Part shown: positions 11,292 through 23,714 of the stretch, one piece after another | Layout of the letters: each line of letters opens with the position of its first letter | Position numbering within the stretch: the stretch's first letter is position 1 | NCBI RefSeq assembly: GCF_000203815.1 | Contig: NW_004457729.1 | Location: forward strand, 3,782,674 to 3,846,673 | DNA from: Cavenderia fasciculata | Lineage: Eukaryota > Evosea > Eumycetozoa > Acytosteliales > Cavenderiaceae | DNA: 64,000 nt | Direction: 5' to 3' | Program-made: the position numbers and the translations under genes | Notes under the pieces: model-generated | The model's database searches: none | Told to the model about the DNA's origin: nothing | The model's input: only the letters and a program-made list of their open reading frames with translations

Positions 11292-12105
11292 ATGGCACAA
11301 CCAGCAAACAAGGGATTCCAATCATATACTAGTCAAAAGATAGTAGTTATGGGTGGCGGCGCAGTAGGCAAGAGCGCACTTACCATCCAGTTTATTCAAA
11401 ATCATTTCATAGAGGAATACGATCCAACCATTGAAGATTCTTATAGAAGGTATAGTATATCACAATTTTATATCAATATTTTATACTCTATATTATACTA
11501 GTTGTAGTTTATAGACTAGTATGACGAATACTTGCTTGTTCATCATGATAAAGATTATCTGAAATCAAAAAAAATTGGAATTTGAAAAAAAAAAAACTTA
11601 TAATAATCAATTCTACTTTAGACAATGCCAAATTGATGATGTAACATATTTATTAGATATTTTGGATACAGCTGGACAAGATGATTATTCAGCAATGAGA
11701 GATCAATATATGAGAACTGGAATGGGATTTATTTTGGCCTACGATATTACTTGTCGAGCTACTTTTGAAGAGGTGAGCACATTTGTCGATCAGATTAAAC
11801 GTGTCAAGGATTGTGACTCTTTTCCAATGGTTTTGGTTGGTAACAAGTGTGACCTCGATCGTTCAAGAGAGGTTACCTATAGCGAAGGAAGAGAAATGGC
11901 AAAGGCATTGGGATGCCCATTTTTCGAAACATCAGCTAAGCGAAGATCAAATGTCGACGAAGCATTCTTTGAATTGGTACGAGAAATCAAAAAGGGTCTC
12001 CTCAATTTGAATCGTACCAATAGTAAACTCAACAAAAAGAATACTGTATCAAAATCAATTAAAAAGAGATTTACAAGTTTAATCATTTGTGGTTCATCTT
12101 CTTAA
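11292..12105 (+). CDS. Ras-family small GTPase, divergent, without CAAX box
   Basis: Exons 11292-11449 and 11622-12105 encode 213 residues. Ras small GTPases cycle between GDP and GTP forms at membranes to relay chemotactic and growth signals. All nucleotide motifs are present: G1 [10 protein letters not shown] (21-30), the effector loop [11 protein letters not shown]3 DTAGQ, G4 NKCD and G5 ETSAK. Two features are unusual. Ala24 replaces the second Gly of the P-loop, the position of human Gly13. The C-terminus ends ICGSSS, with Cys fifth from the end, so no standard CAAX prenylation box exists although the tail is basic. An 11-residue extension precedes the G domain. The donor GTATAG and acceptor TTTAG join in phase to give YRRQCQIDD. 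Its first 42 coding bases recur at 15080. Confidence 0.9.
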
Positions 12106-12575
12106 AAGAATAATATTCCAATAATAATAATCATTAATCAATAATAATAATAATAATAATATCATTTTTTTGTATATATATTTAAATACCAACCCTATCA
12201 AACAAAAACCACCTTCAAGAAGAATAACCCTAACCCAACATTATCGATTCCACTATCCAATAATAATAATAATAATAATAATTTACTCTTTTTTTTTTTT
12301 TTAAAACAAAAAATCAAAACACAACCGAATCATCATCCTTCCATCCTTTTTATGTAAATAATCCAAATCCAAATCATTCTCATTTAAATTGGTAAATCAT
12401 TCAAATTTGTTGAATGCAATAATATAATATAATATAATTATTAAAATTCATTTATCTTTAGATTTTAATCATTGTAATAAATAATAAAAACTACCATATA
12501 TACCTGCTATTTTAAAAAAACATGTTTACAATTTATTCTAGTTTGTTTTATTTATATTTATTTATTTACAATTAA
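12106..12575. other. Convergent intergenic region
   Basis: The ras gene and the minus-strand O-methyltransferase gene converge on this gap. It is AT-rich with TAA runs and poly(T), which suits polyadenylation signals for both. I see nothing else. Confidence 0.5.
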
Positions 12576-13824
12576 TTATAGGTTGGATACTTTTGAAAGT
12601 ATAATTTGACCAATTGAAAATCCAAATGTCTTTGATATAGTATTGACCTTTTCAACTTTAAAATCAGTTTGAATACATATCTTTTCATAATCACATCCAT
12701 CTCTTTCTTTTCCATCACAAATCATCATCATATCTAAAAAACAAAGTATTTAAATTAAAAAGTTGGTTAATGTATATAAATGTAATTTTTAAGAACATAC
12801 GCATATCATGCCAAACTGCCAATGATGTTTTTTCATTCTTTAAATTTCTTTCTGGTAGAATATCAAGAATGTATATCTTTCCATTTGGTTTAATTGATTT
12901 TGAAACAGTTTGTAGAATCTCAACAATCGATGATTCATTCCAATTATGTAAAACATTCTTGAAAATGTATAAATCAGCCTCTGGAACTGATTCAAAGAAA
13001 CTACCTGCAACATCTTTAAATCTTGAGTCTTGACATGTATTGGTTTTCTTTGTTTTAATAACTGCATCCAAATCAAAATTAATTCCATTTTTAATAATAT
13101 TATTTTTTTTTAATATTTCTTCAATCAACCTATTCACAAATTTAATTGGAAAAAAATAATAATATTAACAATTTAGAAACTTGATTCTTTTTTAATATAA
13201 AAAATAGTTTACATACCATCCTTCACCACCTCCACAATCAACGATTGTATCAAAATGAGAGAAATCACAATGAGAAAGAATAGGACCACCCATTTTTTTG
13301 GTAAATGTTGTCATTGATCGATCGAATATTTCTCTTTCTGTTGGTTCGTTTTCTAAAAGATCCCAATATGACTGATATCCAATTGATGATTGTAAATCTA
13401 ATTTACCGGTTTTGACAGTATCAACAATTGAATTCCATGCATTCATTTGACTTGAACCTCCCAACATTCTAATAACATCACGAATACTATCGTCCTTTAT
13501 GATCATTGAAAGTTGACTATGGGAAAACACACCACTCGACTCGACCATATCTACGTTGGTGTCTGGACTTTCACCGTCAACCTCTTTAAAAACACCAACA
13601 TTGGTGAGAGATCTCATCAATCGGTACAGTTTATCTTGATTGACATTCATTTGATTGGCCAATTGAGAAACATGAATCTTTCCATTGGGTGGAATAAATT
13701 TAGAGATATTTAATTCCGCTGCTGCATACAATACTTTACATTTTCTATATCCATTTACAATATCAAATATTGATTGAATTAGATTTTCTGGATTTATATT
13801 TGAATTGGGAATTGTAGTTTGCAT
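12576..13824 (-). CDS. SAM-dependent O-methyltransferase (COMT type)
   Basis: Exons on the minus strand are 13217-13824, 12801-13129 and 12576-12733, giving 364 residues. The open frame upstream starts at TTG; ATG 13824 is chosen. It belongs to the plant-COMT-like methyltransferase_2 family, which moves a methyl from S-adenosylmethionine to a phenolic oxygen. In D. discoideum such enzymes include the one that finishes the morphogen DIF-1. The N-terminal part is a winged-helix dimerisation domain (FDIVNGYRKCKVLYAAAEL). The SAM-binding motif DCGGGEGW is near residue 200, the catalytic His is His264 in VLHNWNE, and the C-terminal signature HDMHMM...GKERD is completed by exon 3. The substrate cannot be told from sequence. 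The coding sequence is AT-rich, unlike its neighbours. No polyketide synthase lies nearby. Confidence 0.9.
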
Positions 13825-15079
13825 TCTCTTTATGAAATGAAAAAAGAATAGAATGGGAATAGTCAATTAATATTTATATTTAATAAAAGATAATTTTTTA
13901 GTAGTTGGAAAATCTTGGAAATGGTTCAATCCAACATACATAGCACTAGTTTTAAAACTATTTAGATTTAGGAATCTTTGTGGTTTTTAAACTCTTGTTG
14001 AACAACGTCGACGTTTGGTTAAAAGAATCTAAGAGTTTACCGGAATAAGAGTTGAGGAAGTTGTGTGTTTTTTCAAGTAGATCCTTTTTTTTTAGTAATG
14101 GTTACTGTGGAAATACATAAAATAGAAAAAGATAAAGATTAATAGATTAAAAAAAAGTGAATGGTGAATTCACCATCTATGGTTGTTCCTTTCGTTCTAG
14201 GTTGTCAATAAATAACAACATACACTACACATAAACTGTACAAACAAAAAAGTTGTTTAAACTAAAAGAGATAATAAATTTTACCAATTAAAAAATGAAA
14301 ATGAAAACTTGTTCTTTGGTTGTCTTCAGTTTAAATAGTTTCCAAAATCTAATAGATCTGATGGTGGAGTGGATGGTTGCAACTGAAAGAAAGAAAACAA
14401 AAAAAACAAAAAAGTCCTTCTTCTCATTTTAATTGGAACTGGATTTCACTCATTTCATAAATAATTGGTTCAAAATTAGGGGATGATCATGCCAGTCTGA
14501 CCTCATTCTTTCCTATCAACCCCAACTAAACAAACATAGATGGAGAGAGATTAATTAAAATAATTCGATTCTTTGTGAAAAAGTCAATTTTGGTAGTGGG
14601 TACACATTCAGAGTGGTTTGTGGTGCGGGGTTATCATCATTATGATGATATGAACCAATACAAGAACAACAGCAAACAACATATACATATTGTCAAACGT
14701 ATCAACATTTGTTTGATCGATACGAAAAACATCCCATGGAAATATTTTAAGTGTGTATATACCAATGGTTGAAAAAATAGATAACTCGTTCTAAAAAAAA
14801 CTACAACAAAACCATACCATTTAGCAAAGTGTGGATGATGTTATTTACAATCATTTCCATTTCCATTTCTATTTATAAATTCAATTTCGAATTGAATAGG
14901 ATTCTATATACAAAAATACAATGTCATAATAGTATAGTGAGAGGGGGTGACAAGGATTGATTTAAATGAATATATTATTCTTCTTTTTTTTTTGATTGGC
15001 CAACAAATAATTGTAGGATGGAAATAAAAAATATTGTTTTTGATCCAATAATTATATATATATATTTATATAAGTAATC
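13825..15079. other. Intergenic region upstream of the O-methyltransferase
   Basis: The first few hundred bases are the probable promoter of the minus-strand methyltransferase. A 46-codon ATG frame near 14295 and a 65-codon frame at 14575 are unsupported. I see no RNA gene or repeat of note until the ras-like fragment at 15080. Confidence 0.5.
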
Positions 15080-15139
15080 ATGGCACAACCAGAAAAGAAA
15101 GGATTCCTATCATATACTATTGGTTGGATCCAATTTTAA
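15040..15139 (+). pseudogene. Duplicated 5' end of the ras gene
   Basis: From ATG 15080, about 37 of 42 bases match the start of the ras gene at 11292, and the preceding bases (TA repeat, then AAGTAATC before ATG) also match the ras leader. It reads MAQPEKKGFLSYT before diverging, and reaches TAA at 15137 after 19 codons. No other ras exon follows. It looks like a remnant of a local duplication that carried the leader and first codons only. It lies just past the 3' end of the ComC-like gene. It may be dead, or it may be a short expressed ORF. Confidence 0.7.
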
Positions 15140-15192
15140 TATATATTATATGTATATCATTTGTACAAATTAATTTATTTTATTTTTAATAT

Positions 15193-18100
15193 TTAAAAAT
15201 CATTTTGTTTCATTTCTTCGGAATTGGGTTCATCGGTATCAGTTCTTGTCTTCCACATGAATACAACACCATGACGAAGAGATATTTTGAAAAATGCTTT
15301 TCTTCTAAGTGCAAAGACTGCAATCAATATTGCTGAAGCTCCAACCAAACTAACTACAACTGAAACTGAAATAATAAGAATATCATTTGATGATGATTTA
15401 CACATTCCATCTTCTTGAATTAATATCTAAATAAATAAATAAAATTAAAATATTAATATTAATATTCTCTTTTCTTTTTTTTTTGTTTTTTGTTTTGATA
15501 TTTACAGAAAAATCAGGATCTAAAATACATTGATTTGGACAATAAGGTAAACCAATGCCAACATAAATATATGCTTCAGTTTGATTAATGACACGAGTTC
15601 TTGAAAAGGTACTTCTACCATCAGACAAGACACGATCGATGAATCTGGCATAGAGTACCTTTCCATCTCTCATGATGGTTATGTATTTGATAGTACTTTC
15701 TACCTGGTTGGCTACAATCTCTCCGCTACACTTGGAATCGGTCAGCGAGTAGGATTGGAGCATAATCTCGATACTGTTTGTTGACTTTAGGTATGGCCAT
15801 TGGTTGACGGTCGCCGTCATCTTGAGTGACCCTATATCCATTTCCAAAGGGACACCGGCAAATTCAAAACTGTCTTGTTGGGTGTACTCACGAATCGAGT
15901 AAGACACATTGGTAGAGACAGGGTTCAATCCGTCAAATTGATCGTAGAAATAGGTCCATTGTTTGTAGACGGGTTCGACCGAGCTGCTAAGCGTCCAGTT
16001 TGAAAAGGCAAACTCGCGTACCACCTTGTCGTCAATATCAACCTCTCGGATCCCGGCCACCCTGAATCCAAACTTGATCCCCTCTGACTCTATCTCTGAT
16101 CCATTGACACCGTGTGTAGAGTTGGAGGGAACGACACGGTCGCCGCAAATAGGACCAGTCCACCCGAAATAACACGAGCATCCGCCAACCGCACACACTC
16201 CATTGTCTGAGCAATAACATTGATCGTCACCTTCATACGAGAAGATGCCGAATCGATTCATAACCAATCCAGCCACTGTCAGACGCACGTCCTTGATGCC
16301 CGACCCCGGGGCAATTCTCGAAAAGATGGTAGTCGAGTTGATAAATTCAATGGGACACGACACACCGCCCACCGACAGCGCCACCACTGTAAAGTTCTCA
16401 CCAAATTGTCCAGAGATGGTAAAAGGCCCACCGGTACGAGGTGGCGATGTGATGGCAGTGATCGTTGGAAAGTAACGGATGAATGGGTAGTTGAACGACC
16501 CCTTTTGTCCGTCTCGCACAGTTGCAGTCACCAAATAATAGTTTTCTTCCATATTGGCAGTGTCTGGCAACTTGCACCGTATCAATAGAGTTGGCACGAT
16601 CACTTCGACCTGGCAGATACGCTGTCCCACCGTGATTTGAGCCGGCATCGTCAATCCCTGACCAGAAACCAAAAATACGTAGCCGTTGATGTCCGAGTCG
16701 AAATAAGTCGTTATAGAGTCAATCTTTGGTGGCAACAAACTAATCTGTACGGTCAAACTAGCATTGTTTAGGTCTAAAAAGTATACCTTTAAACTACCAC
16801 TATTAGTTGCATTGACCATTGCAGGAACACTTGATGAAATTTGGAATCTTTTGTTTGGTATCTTGAATTGGACGGCAGCATAGTTGACAAAGAGTGCTGG
16901 GTCGGGTAGAATGCGGTCAGGATAAAACCCTAAATCCTCACCATTGATTTCTATGATTCCAGCACCTGCAGTATACAATGCTGGCTTTGTAATCTTTAAC
17001 GTTGTACATGGTGGTATCACTCCATTGGATGGTTGGTAGTTTGTAAAGCTACTATTTGAAAACATCCCTGCTATTCTTGTATCTCTCAAATGACACGCAA
17101 AACAAGTAGGTAAAGTTCCATTGAAAGAATTACCATCCAATTTTACATACATTGAACAATATGAATTATCAATTGCTCCAATTAATTGGTTACCCCTTAA
17201 ATCTCTATAAAAATAGAAAATAAAAACAAAAGTCAGTAACATAATTCACATTTTTGATTGATAGATTGATTGATTTTTGTTATTACATACAATGTACTAA
17301 CAGATGAAGTTGAAGGGAAAACTGGTAATACTTTGTTGATTCGGTTCCTATTCAATGACAAGAGTTGAATGGATTTTGTGAGAAAGATGGGGAAGGGAAA
17401 GAGATCAGTCAATCCACAATTCTCACAAGTATAAAACTTTAGCTGTGAATGAATGGCAGTTGGATAAACATTGTTACCAAGTCTCTCACTATTTGTAATG
17501 ACAATTGATAACAAATCTGTACAATTTGAATAATTTGGTCTTGTTAAAACTGGATTAAAATTTACATTATTAAATACTCTTTTTAAAAATATATTAAAAA
17601 TAAAAAAAGAAAAGAGTTAATAACAAATTCAAAAGTAGTTATAAACATAAAACATACAAGGCAGTTGGTCTATACCAATTTTCAAACCTTGGGTAATCTA
17701 GCATTCTTTGGGATCCAGCTACATCGTTCATTCTTCTATTAAAGAAAAAATTGTATTAATTAAGATGTTCTATCTATATATCTTCTAAATAGTAGTCAAT
17801 CACTTATTATTGTTGTTGTTGATTTGTTGTTGTAACATACACAAGAGGTAAAGCTAAAGCTCTGGGTAATTCGAAAAATGAAAATGAAGATTGTTGGAAG
17901 TTTTCACCTATATAAATAGACAAATCTGTCAAATTTGGAAAATAGGACATATTTAATATAGCACTCATGGTTCCATAACTAAAAATACAGAGAGAAATAT
18001 ATATATTAGAATTAATATTAATGATCAGATGATAATCGGGGATGACATACAATCTAGTTAATCTCATATTAGCGGTTGTTGTGTAATAAACCTCTCTAAC

Positions 18101-19146
18101 TAGAGTTGGATCAGTCGTGTAGACCATAAGTTGATTCAAAACTGGGAAATTATCCAAGTTTACATTTCCCTCAATTGGATTATTCAATAAGGTTCTTTTA
18201 AAAAAAAAATGATATTATTAATATATTGGATGGAGAAATGGTGGTGGTGTTTATACACATACAATTGAGAGAATGAAGTAACATTACTTGCTTCAAATTT
18301 ACTAATATTACATCTATCACATCTAAAATAAAATTAATAATAATTTTGATTAGTTTAATTACAATTTAATAATGATCATTTGATTTGTTTTTTTCTTACA
18401 CTAAAATTGTAGTGGCTCTAAAAGCATCAAAGATATTTGGAATTAAATCTACATATACATTTGATAGTGTTCTGGTGGTTTTGTTGGTTGCAAAGATGAT
18501 ATAAAAGTTAAAGTTAGATTACTTTGGTAAATAATGAATGGTCCGAGGAATACATACAATTGAGTTAAATTGGTCAAAACGGTTACTGATAATGGTAAAT
18601 GAACCGTTCCACCTCCATCCAATGTTCTATATATTAAAATAATAAATAAATGGTTAGATCGATATAAATATATTATTGATTGATTGATTCATTTAACTTA
18701 CAAAAAGATAACAGTTGTAAAATCTTGTTTACATTGAATGATTGTTAAATTTGCTGTACAAAATGAAGTGTCGTCTGGGTATACCGATTGTAATGAAAAG
18801 GCTGTTCTAATATCAATCAATGCATTGACTTTTTGGATTAAATATATAGATATAAAAAAAAGGAAAGAAAAGGTATTATTAGCAAAAATATTTAGAAAAA
18901 AAATATTTCCTTTATTTCTTTGAGATTTCTCTAACCATCGTCACATGATGACTAATACTAACCTGTTTCAATTGGTAATTGATCTTGTTGTGCATTGCAA
19001 CCAATGATCAATAAAGTGTGTGAATAACAAATAAAAATTAACAAAGATATAAAAAAGTAATAGTAGTTGGGTGGTGTGGTCTTGCCGCCACCACCCCTAA
19101 TATTACTACTACTACACATTGTTGATATACTTTTAAGTTTGTTCAT
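15193..19146 (-). CDS. comC-like: ComC-like surface protein: LRR, TIG/IPT, EGF, transmembrane
   Basis: Eleven exons (minus): 18963-19146, 18702-18828, 18558-18626, 18400-18471, 18263-18322, 18051-18194, 17841-17978, 17658-17735, 17291-17578, 15506-17204 and 15193-15426, giving 1030 residues with consistent phase. The protein begins with a hydrophobic signal (about 28-52). Irregular leucine-rich repeats follow, roughly one per short exon, then TIG/IPT-like beta domains (SPPRTGGPFTISG), an EGF-like module with six or more Cys (CSDNGVCAVGGCSC, near 715-745), a conserved membrane-proximal beta domain and one transmembrane helix (about 969-993) with a short polar tail. D. discoideum ComC and its relatives have this plan and act in cell-cell communication in development. 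A paralogue lies at 50177. Many NxS/T sites fit a glycosylated ectodomain. Confidence 0.85.
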
Positions 19147-20177
19147 TCTATATGAATGGTGTATATATATATGTGTATATGTGTATGTGTATATGTATGT
19201 GTGTGGTATTTAAATGATCAGTACGGTTGTATAATTGACAATTGTAATGCTAAAGATATCTTTTTTAAAATTGTTTTATCCAAACAAACTAAAAGGATTT
19301 AAAAGTAGTTGTATATAAATATATGTCTTGTACTACTAGTACTAGAGTCGGAGGAGTAGTCGGAGAAATTAGCAGAAAAGGAATGAGGTGGAGGAGACAA
19401 GTGAGTTTAACTGGTAACCTCCCTAGAAAATGAAAACTACTTAATACTAGTAAACGACTATCGCAATTGTCAGAGAGAGAGTTTTTTTAGATAAAAGGGT
19501 GGCTGATGGTTTTTCGTGCAAGACGAGAGGGCACTTGCGCATCATACCATGCCCCAAACTGAATCGATGTTTTGGATTTTTCGGTTTTTCAAGGAAGAAA
19601 TGAAATCATGATCTTGTTGGGCATCACATGGAACGTATCTTTGCAGCTTCGATTCTAATACCAATTGACTTCCGCGGACAAGGAACTTGATCGTCATATA
19701 TTCGGAGCCATTGATGAGGTGGTTCGATCACTTTTTGAATCATCTTTTGAAATTTCGTTCTGGTTCCTGTCCAGCTCCGATCATCAATACAAAACAAAAA
19801 AGTAGAGAGTACTTACTTGCCAATTCAAGATTGAGTAAATTATTGAGAATCAACCAATGATGATGCTGATGTGTATTCAAGTAAATGAAAGGTAATCAAT
19901 TTATATTATTAGTTTAATAATTCAATTGATATGTTTAAATAAAATTCTAAAGATTATTGCACAAACTATTCATTTTACATTTCTTTCGCAAGTTTGTTGT
20001 TTGTTATTAATATTTTAATAAATAATTTAAATAATTTAGTATATTTTATTCGTTGAATTCTTCATGAAATAATTGGTGTGTATATATGTAAGTATTAATA
20101 CATAATAATATTTTAAAAGTACAATATTGTATTGGTGGTGGAGGATGGAAAGCTATATGTTTGTTTACCCGTCATTT
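19147..20177. other. Intergenic region
   Basis: This is upstream of the ComC-like gene and downstream of the zinc-ribbon gene. Positions 19147-19210 are a TA/TG-rich start region. Positions 19330-19800 are less AT-rich and sequence-complex with no open frame of note. The remainder is AT-rich. I identify no gene. Confidence 0.5.
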
Positions 20178-21071
20178 TTAAAGACGGTCACCACAACTTG
20201 AACAAAAAGAGGCAGAGGACGAAACGGGAACTTTAGTACCACATTTAGTACAAAATGATTTGCCGGAATGTCCTGTAGAGTGATAACTAGTTGATGGAGT
20301 GGTAGTTGTTACTTTGGTTGTCGTTGTTGTCGATCGGTAGACGGATGGTGAACTCTTGGTTGCACCTACAGTCGACGGACTGCTATGATCAGTTCCACTT
20401 GGTCCAAGTGTAGTTCCAGGTCTTTTATATCCATTATCATAGGATGAGGAATGGCCATGGCTACTACCACTAGTTGTAGTATGGTGACTATGAGGATGAG
20501 TCTTGTGACTAGAACTTGGACTATAACTAGAGGTACTAGTAGTCAAATGACCACTACTATGACTATGACTATGACCACTATGACTATGATGACCAGTACC
20601 ACCATGATTACAATGTTCATGTAAAACACAATGTTGTGATTCAGATTCCAATCTATCCATAAATTTAGTGAACCAGTTTCCACCCTTTTCTTTGTCTTGA
20701 TCTTTCTTTTCCTTTTTATCTTTTTTCTCTTTGTATTCTTTATGCTCTTTATGTTCTTTATGTACTTTGTATTCTTTGTGTGGTGGTGGTGGTGTAGTTG
20801 TGACAACTTTAGTGTCATGATGATAATGGTGATGAGATGTTGGAGTTGGGTTGTGATGAGGATCACCATTGATCTTTTGTGACTTGTGTAGGAATTCATT
20901 GTACTCTTTGTCAGATTTATGTTCTTGTTTCTTAAAGTCGGTGTGTGCGCCATGACCACCGTGGTGATGTTTCTTTGGTTTCTCATAGTTGCCCGATACA
21001 TTAACCGTCATGTATCCTCCGCTTGCACTATTTGCTCCAACTTCTGCTCCTGTACGACGAAAGTCTCCCAT
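20178..21071 (-). CDS. His/Ser/Thr-rich protein with C-terminal zinc ribbon
   Basis: Single-exon gene of 297 residues from ATG 21071. The body is low complexity: a His/Gly patch (about 34-42), Lys/Glu/His repeats around HKEHKEHKEYKEK (about 104-130), and a long Ser/His/Thr/Gly region. The last 25 residues are a zinc ribbon with two knuckles, CTKCG and CSSCG, eleven residues apart. The function is unknown. The His-rich segments could bind metal. It has no signal peptide or membrane segment. The Lys/Glu block also gives a 152-residue minus-strand open frame in another register, which is a shadow. Confidence 0.75.
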   Translation of the reverse strand: MGDFRRTGAEVGANSASGGYMTVNVSGNYEKPKKHHHGGHGAHTDFKKQEHKSDKEYNEFLHKSQKINGDPHHNPTPTSHHHYHHDTKVVTTTPPPPHKEYKVHKEHKEHKEYKEKKDKKEKKDQDKEKGGNWFTKFMDRLESESQHCVLHEHCNHGGTGHHSHSGHSHSHSSGHLTTSTSSYSPSSSHKTHPHSHHTTTSGSSHGHSSSYDNGYKRPGTTLGPSGTDHSSPSTVGATKSSPSVYRSTTTTTKVTTTTPSTSYHSTGHSGKSFCTKCGTKVPVSSSASFCSSCGDRL

Positions 21072-21813
21072 TCTTATTTATATATATTTAGATTCTATTT
21101 ATATTATATAGACTATCCTCTTTCACTCTTTCTCTCTCGCGACAATAGTACAGTACTTTCACCAACAAACAAAAACAAAATAAATGTTGTGTTGGGATGG
21201 ATATTTATTCGAACATTCAGATTTGGATACCCCCAATATCGTTGATCATAAAAACTGCTCGATTCAGATCACATCCTCTCTGTAGATACACATAATACAC
21301 AAGTATTAATCAAATATAAATATATATAAGTATATTGATATATAAGTATTAATCAAATATATATATATATATTGATACTGCTGAACTGAATTCCGAGGGA
21401 TGAAAAGAAGAATATAATAATTTTTTTAATTACTTATTATCGGGGACATGTAAGGTGGGGCGAATGTCGAATCAAAAGCCAGATGACGCAAAAAGAGTAA
21501 AAAAATAAAAATTAATTACAATAAAATTATCTGTTCACATTTCGTGTTACTTACTTTAATTGAGGAGGGATCTTGTAGTTTATTTATCATTTTTATATAT
21601 TCAACAACAACAAGTTTAAACTCTAACTATTATCTATCTATTCAACTTTTATATATATAACTTATTTTCAATTCAAAGATCAATATTTCACTCTAACAGC
21701 AACAATAGAGAGAATCATTTTTCGATACGAGATAAGATTAGAACAAGAAGAAGAAGAAGAAGAGGAAAGAAAGACATAACTGTGTACTGTACATTATTAT
21801 TATTATTAAAGAG

Positions 21814-21827
21814 CCCCCCCCCCCCCC
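21814..21827. repeat. Poly(C) run of 14
   Basis: Fourteen consecutive C bases lie in very AT-rich DNA, following a TTA microsatellite. The minus strand could form G-rich structure. Confidence 0.95.
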
Positions 21828-23029
21828 AATCTAGATTAAATTTTATAAATTGTAAGTTTCGTCAGACCAATCAAAATCTGTCAAATGTCCGACGATGCAA
21901 CATCAACACACACATTCCATGAAGACTCATGCATGGATGATAGTAATAACAATCAATCTTAATTTGTTGGGAGCCAACTTGAAATTCACGAAAATCTGGG
22001 GGTGCATGCAAAGGAAATGAGGTTATAATATAATATATATTATATTTTTACACATTTTTAATATTATTATTATTACGATTGATCACCTCATCCCATTGTC
22101 AACATGGTGCTATCAATTTTCATCTCCTCCTCTTGCTGAACAACAACAACCATTAGCGCAACAAACAATTATCTCTGACTTTTTGGGTGGGTATGTGTCG
22201 GACTTTTACAAGCCTTGCATAAATAGTCGTTAGTAGTACAACAAAAGAGAGAGAGAGATAGATATTTTCAAGACAATTGTAGACACACGAAATTTAAGAG
22301 GGAAAACAGAGTTATTCGGTGTAAAGACAGAACAATCCAACGAATAATAATTTATACTCATAAGATGGGTGGGCAGTGCGTAACATAAATTCCGACAGAT
22401 AGTTAAAATCTTGTTTGTTGCTCCACCCAAGGGTTTATCTTTTTTTTTTTAATTTTCAAGGTACCCCCCATGATGGCACTGTTGGGATCTATTTTCGAGT
22501 TTGGATCACTAACAATCGCAAGTCGGGGAACACACTGCAAAGATCACTTTCAAGCATCGGGCGTGTCCACCCTTCTCATTGTTTTGTCAACGGCTTTACA
22601 TTGGGAGGATTTTTCTTCACACAACACAGGCTTGCTCAATCTCACGAAAGATTCTTCTTCGTTGTCGCAGGTACACCTCTTGCTCTGCTCTTCACACAAA
22701 ACAATTGTTATTTTAAAACTTTTACTTATCTATCTATCTTTTATTTATTTCTATTTTAAACTCTATAAATTTATTTATAATTATTACAACTAATTTGACT
22801 GTCCTCAGATCTGTCTAATTAAGATTTGTTTTATTATTCATTTATTTAAGTATGTTCAAATCAATCAAACTATCAGTCAGATACATACACAACAAGCAAG
22901 CAACAAAAATACAGATAAAAGAGAGTTTGTGATGAAAAGTGTATACTTCACACATGGTCATTGTCATCAATGATAGAGAGAGAGAAGAAGAAGTTCTCAC
23001 TTTTGTATCACTCGATCGTTGTTTGTACA

Positions 23030-23032
<3 letters not shown>

Positions 23033-23062
<30 letters not shown>
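23033..23062. repeat. CA microsatellite
   Basis: About 14-15 CA units in a row lie in the upstream region of NPC1. Confidence 0.9.
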
Positions 23063-23064
<2 letters not shown>

Positions 23065-23714
23065 ATCCATCCCATCCATCCGATCAAAAAGAGTGTGAAC
23101 TTGTTTGTTTGTGTGTGTGATCTACTGCAGTTTCAAATGAAAATGGCAATAATAATAATAATAACAATAATAACAATAATAATAGTTTGAACGGATAGAA
23201 GATGGATGGGAGTTGTTGTTTTGAAAATCACATTAATGATTTACCATCCTATCAATCAATCACACATTTCCTAATATATACATATGAATAGTAATAGGAA
23301 TAATCATTAAATATATATATATTATATTATATTATATTATTACTATTATTCCCTCGCAAAATCATTATCTATATCTACATCATTTAATTTTTATATATTA
23401 TAGTATATAGTATTATTAGATAAATAGTATTTATATATTATATATTAATTAATTAAATTATAGTTGTTCCACTCTTTCCCTTTCCCGACGACACACTCAC
23501 TCAACTCTCAACCTTTATATTATATTTATTATATATTTTGAGAAACAAGACGAATTAAATAATTAATACTTATACCTATTTATTTGGCTATAGAGTTTTC
23601 AATTATTCAAACTACATAAAAAAACAACAACAAAAATAATACAATACAAAAAGAAAGAAATAAGAAATAGAAGAATAAGAACAATTTAAATATCTATATA
23701 TATATTATAAAAAA

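Larger units (their letters stand above)
21072..23714. other. Intergenic region between divergent genes
   Basis: The gap separates the minus-strand zinc-ribbon gene from the plus-strand NPC1 gene. It holds a pure run of 14 C at 21814-21827, a GC-richer complex block at about 22459-22700, a CA dinucleotide run at about 23033-23062, ATA/ACA microsatellites at 23145-23190, and AT-rich leader DNA before NPC1. The ORFs at 22230-23190 are not convincing. Confidence 0.55.

Noticed and set aside
14295-14433. 46-codon ATG frame
   Set aside because: Too short and low in information to support a gene.
20543-21001. 152-residue minus-strand frame
   Set aside because: Off-register shadow of the repetitive zinc-ribbon protein gene.
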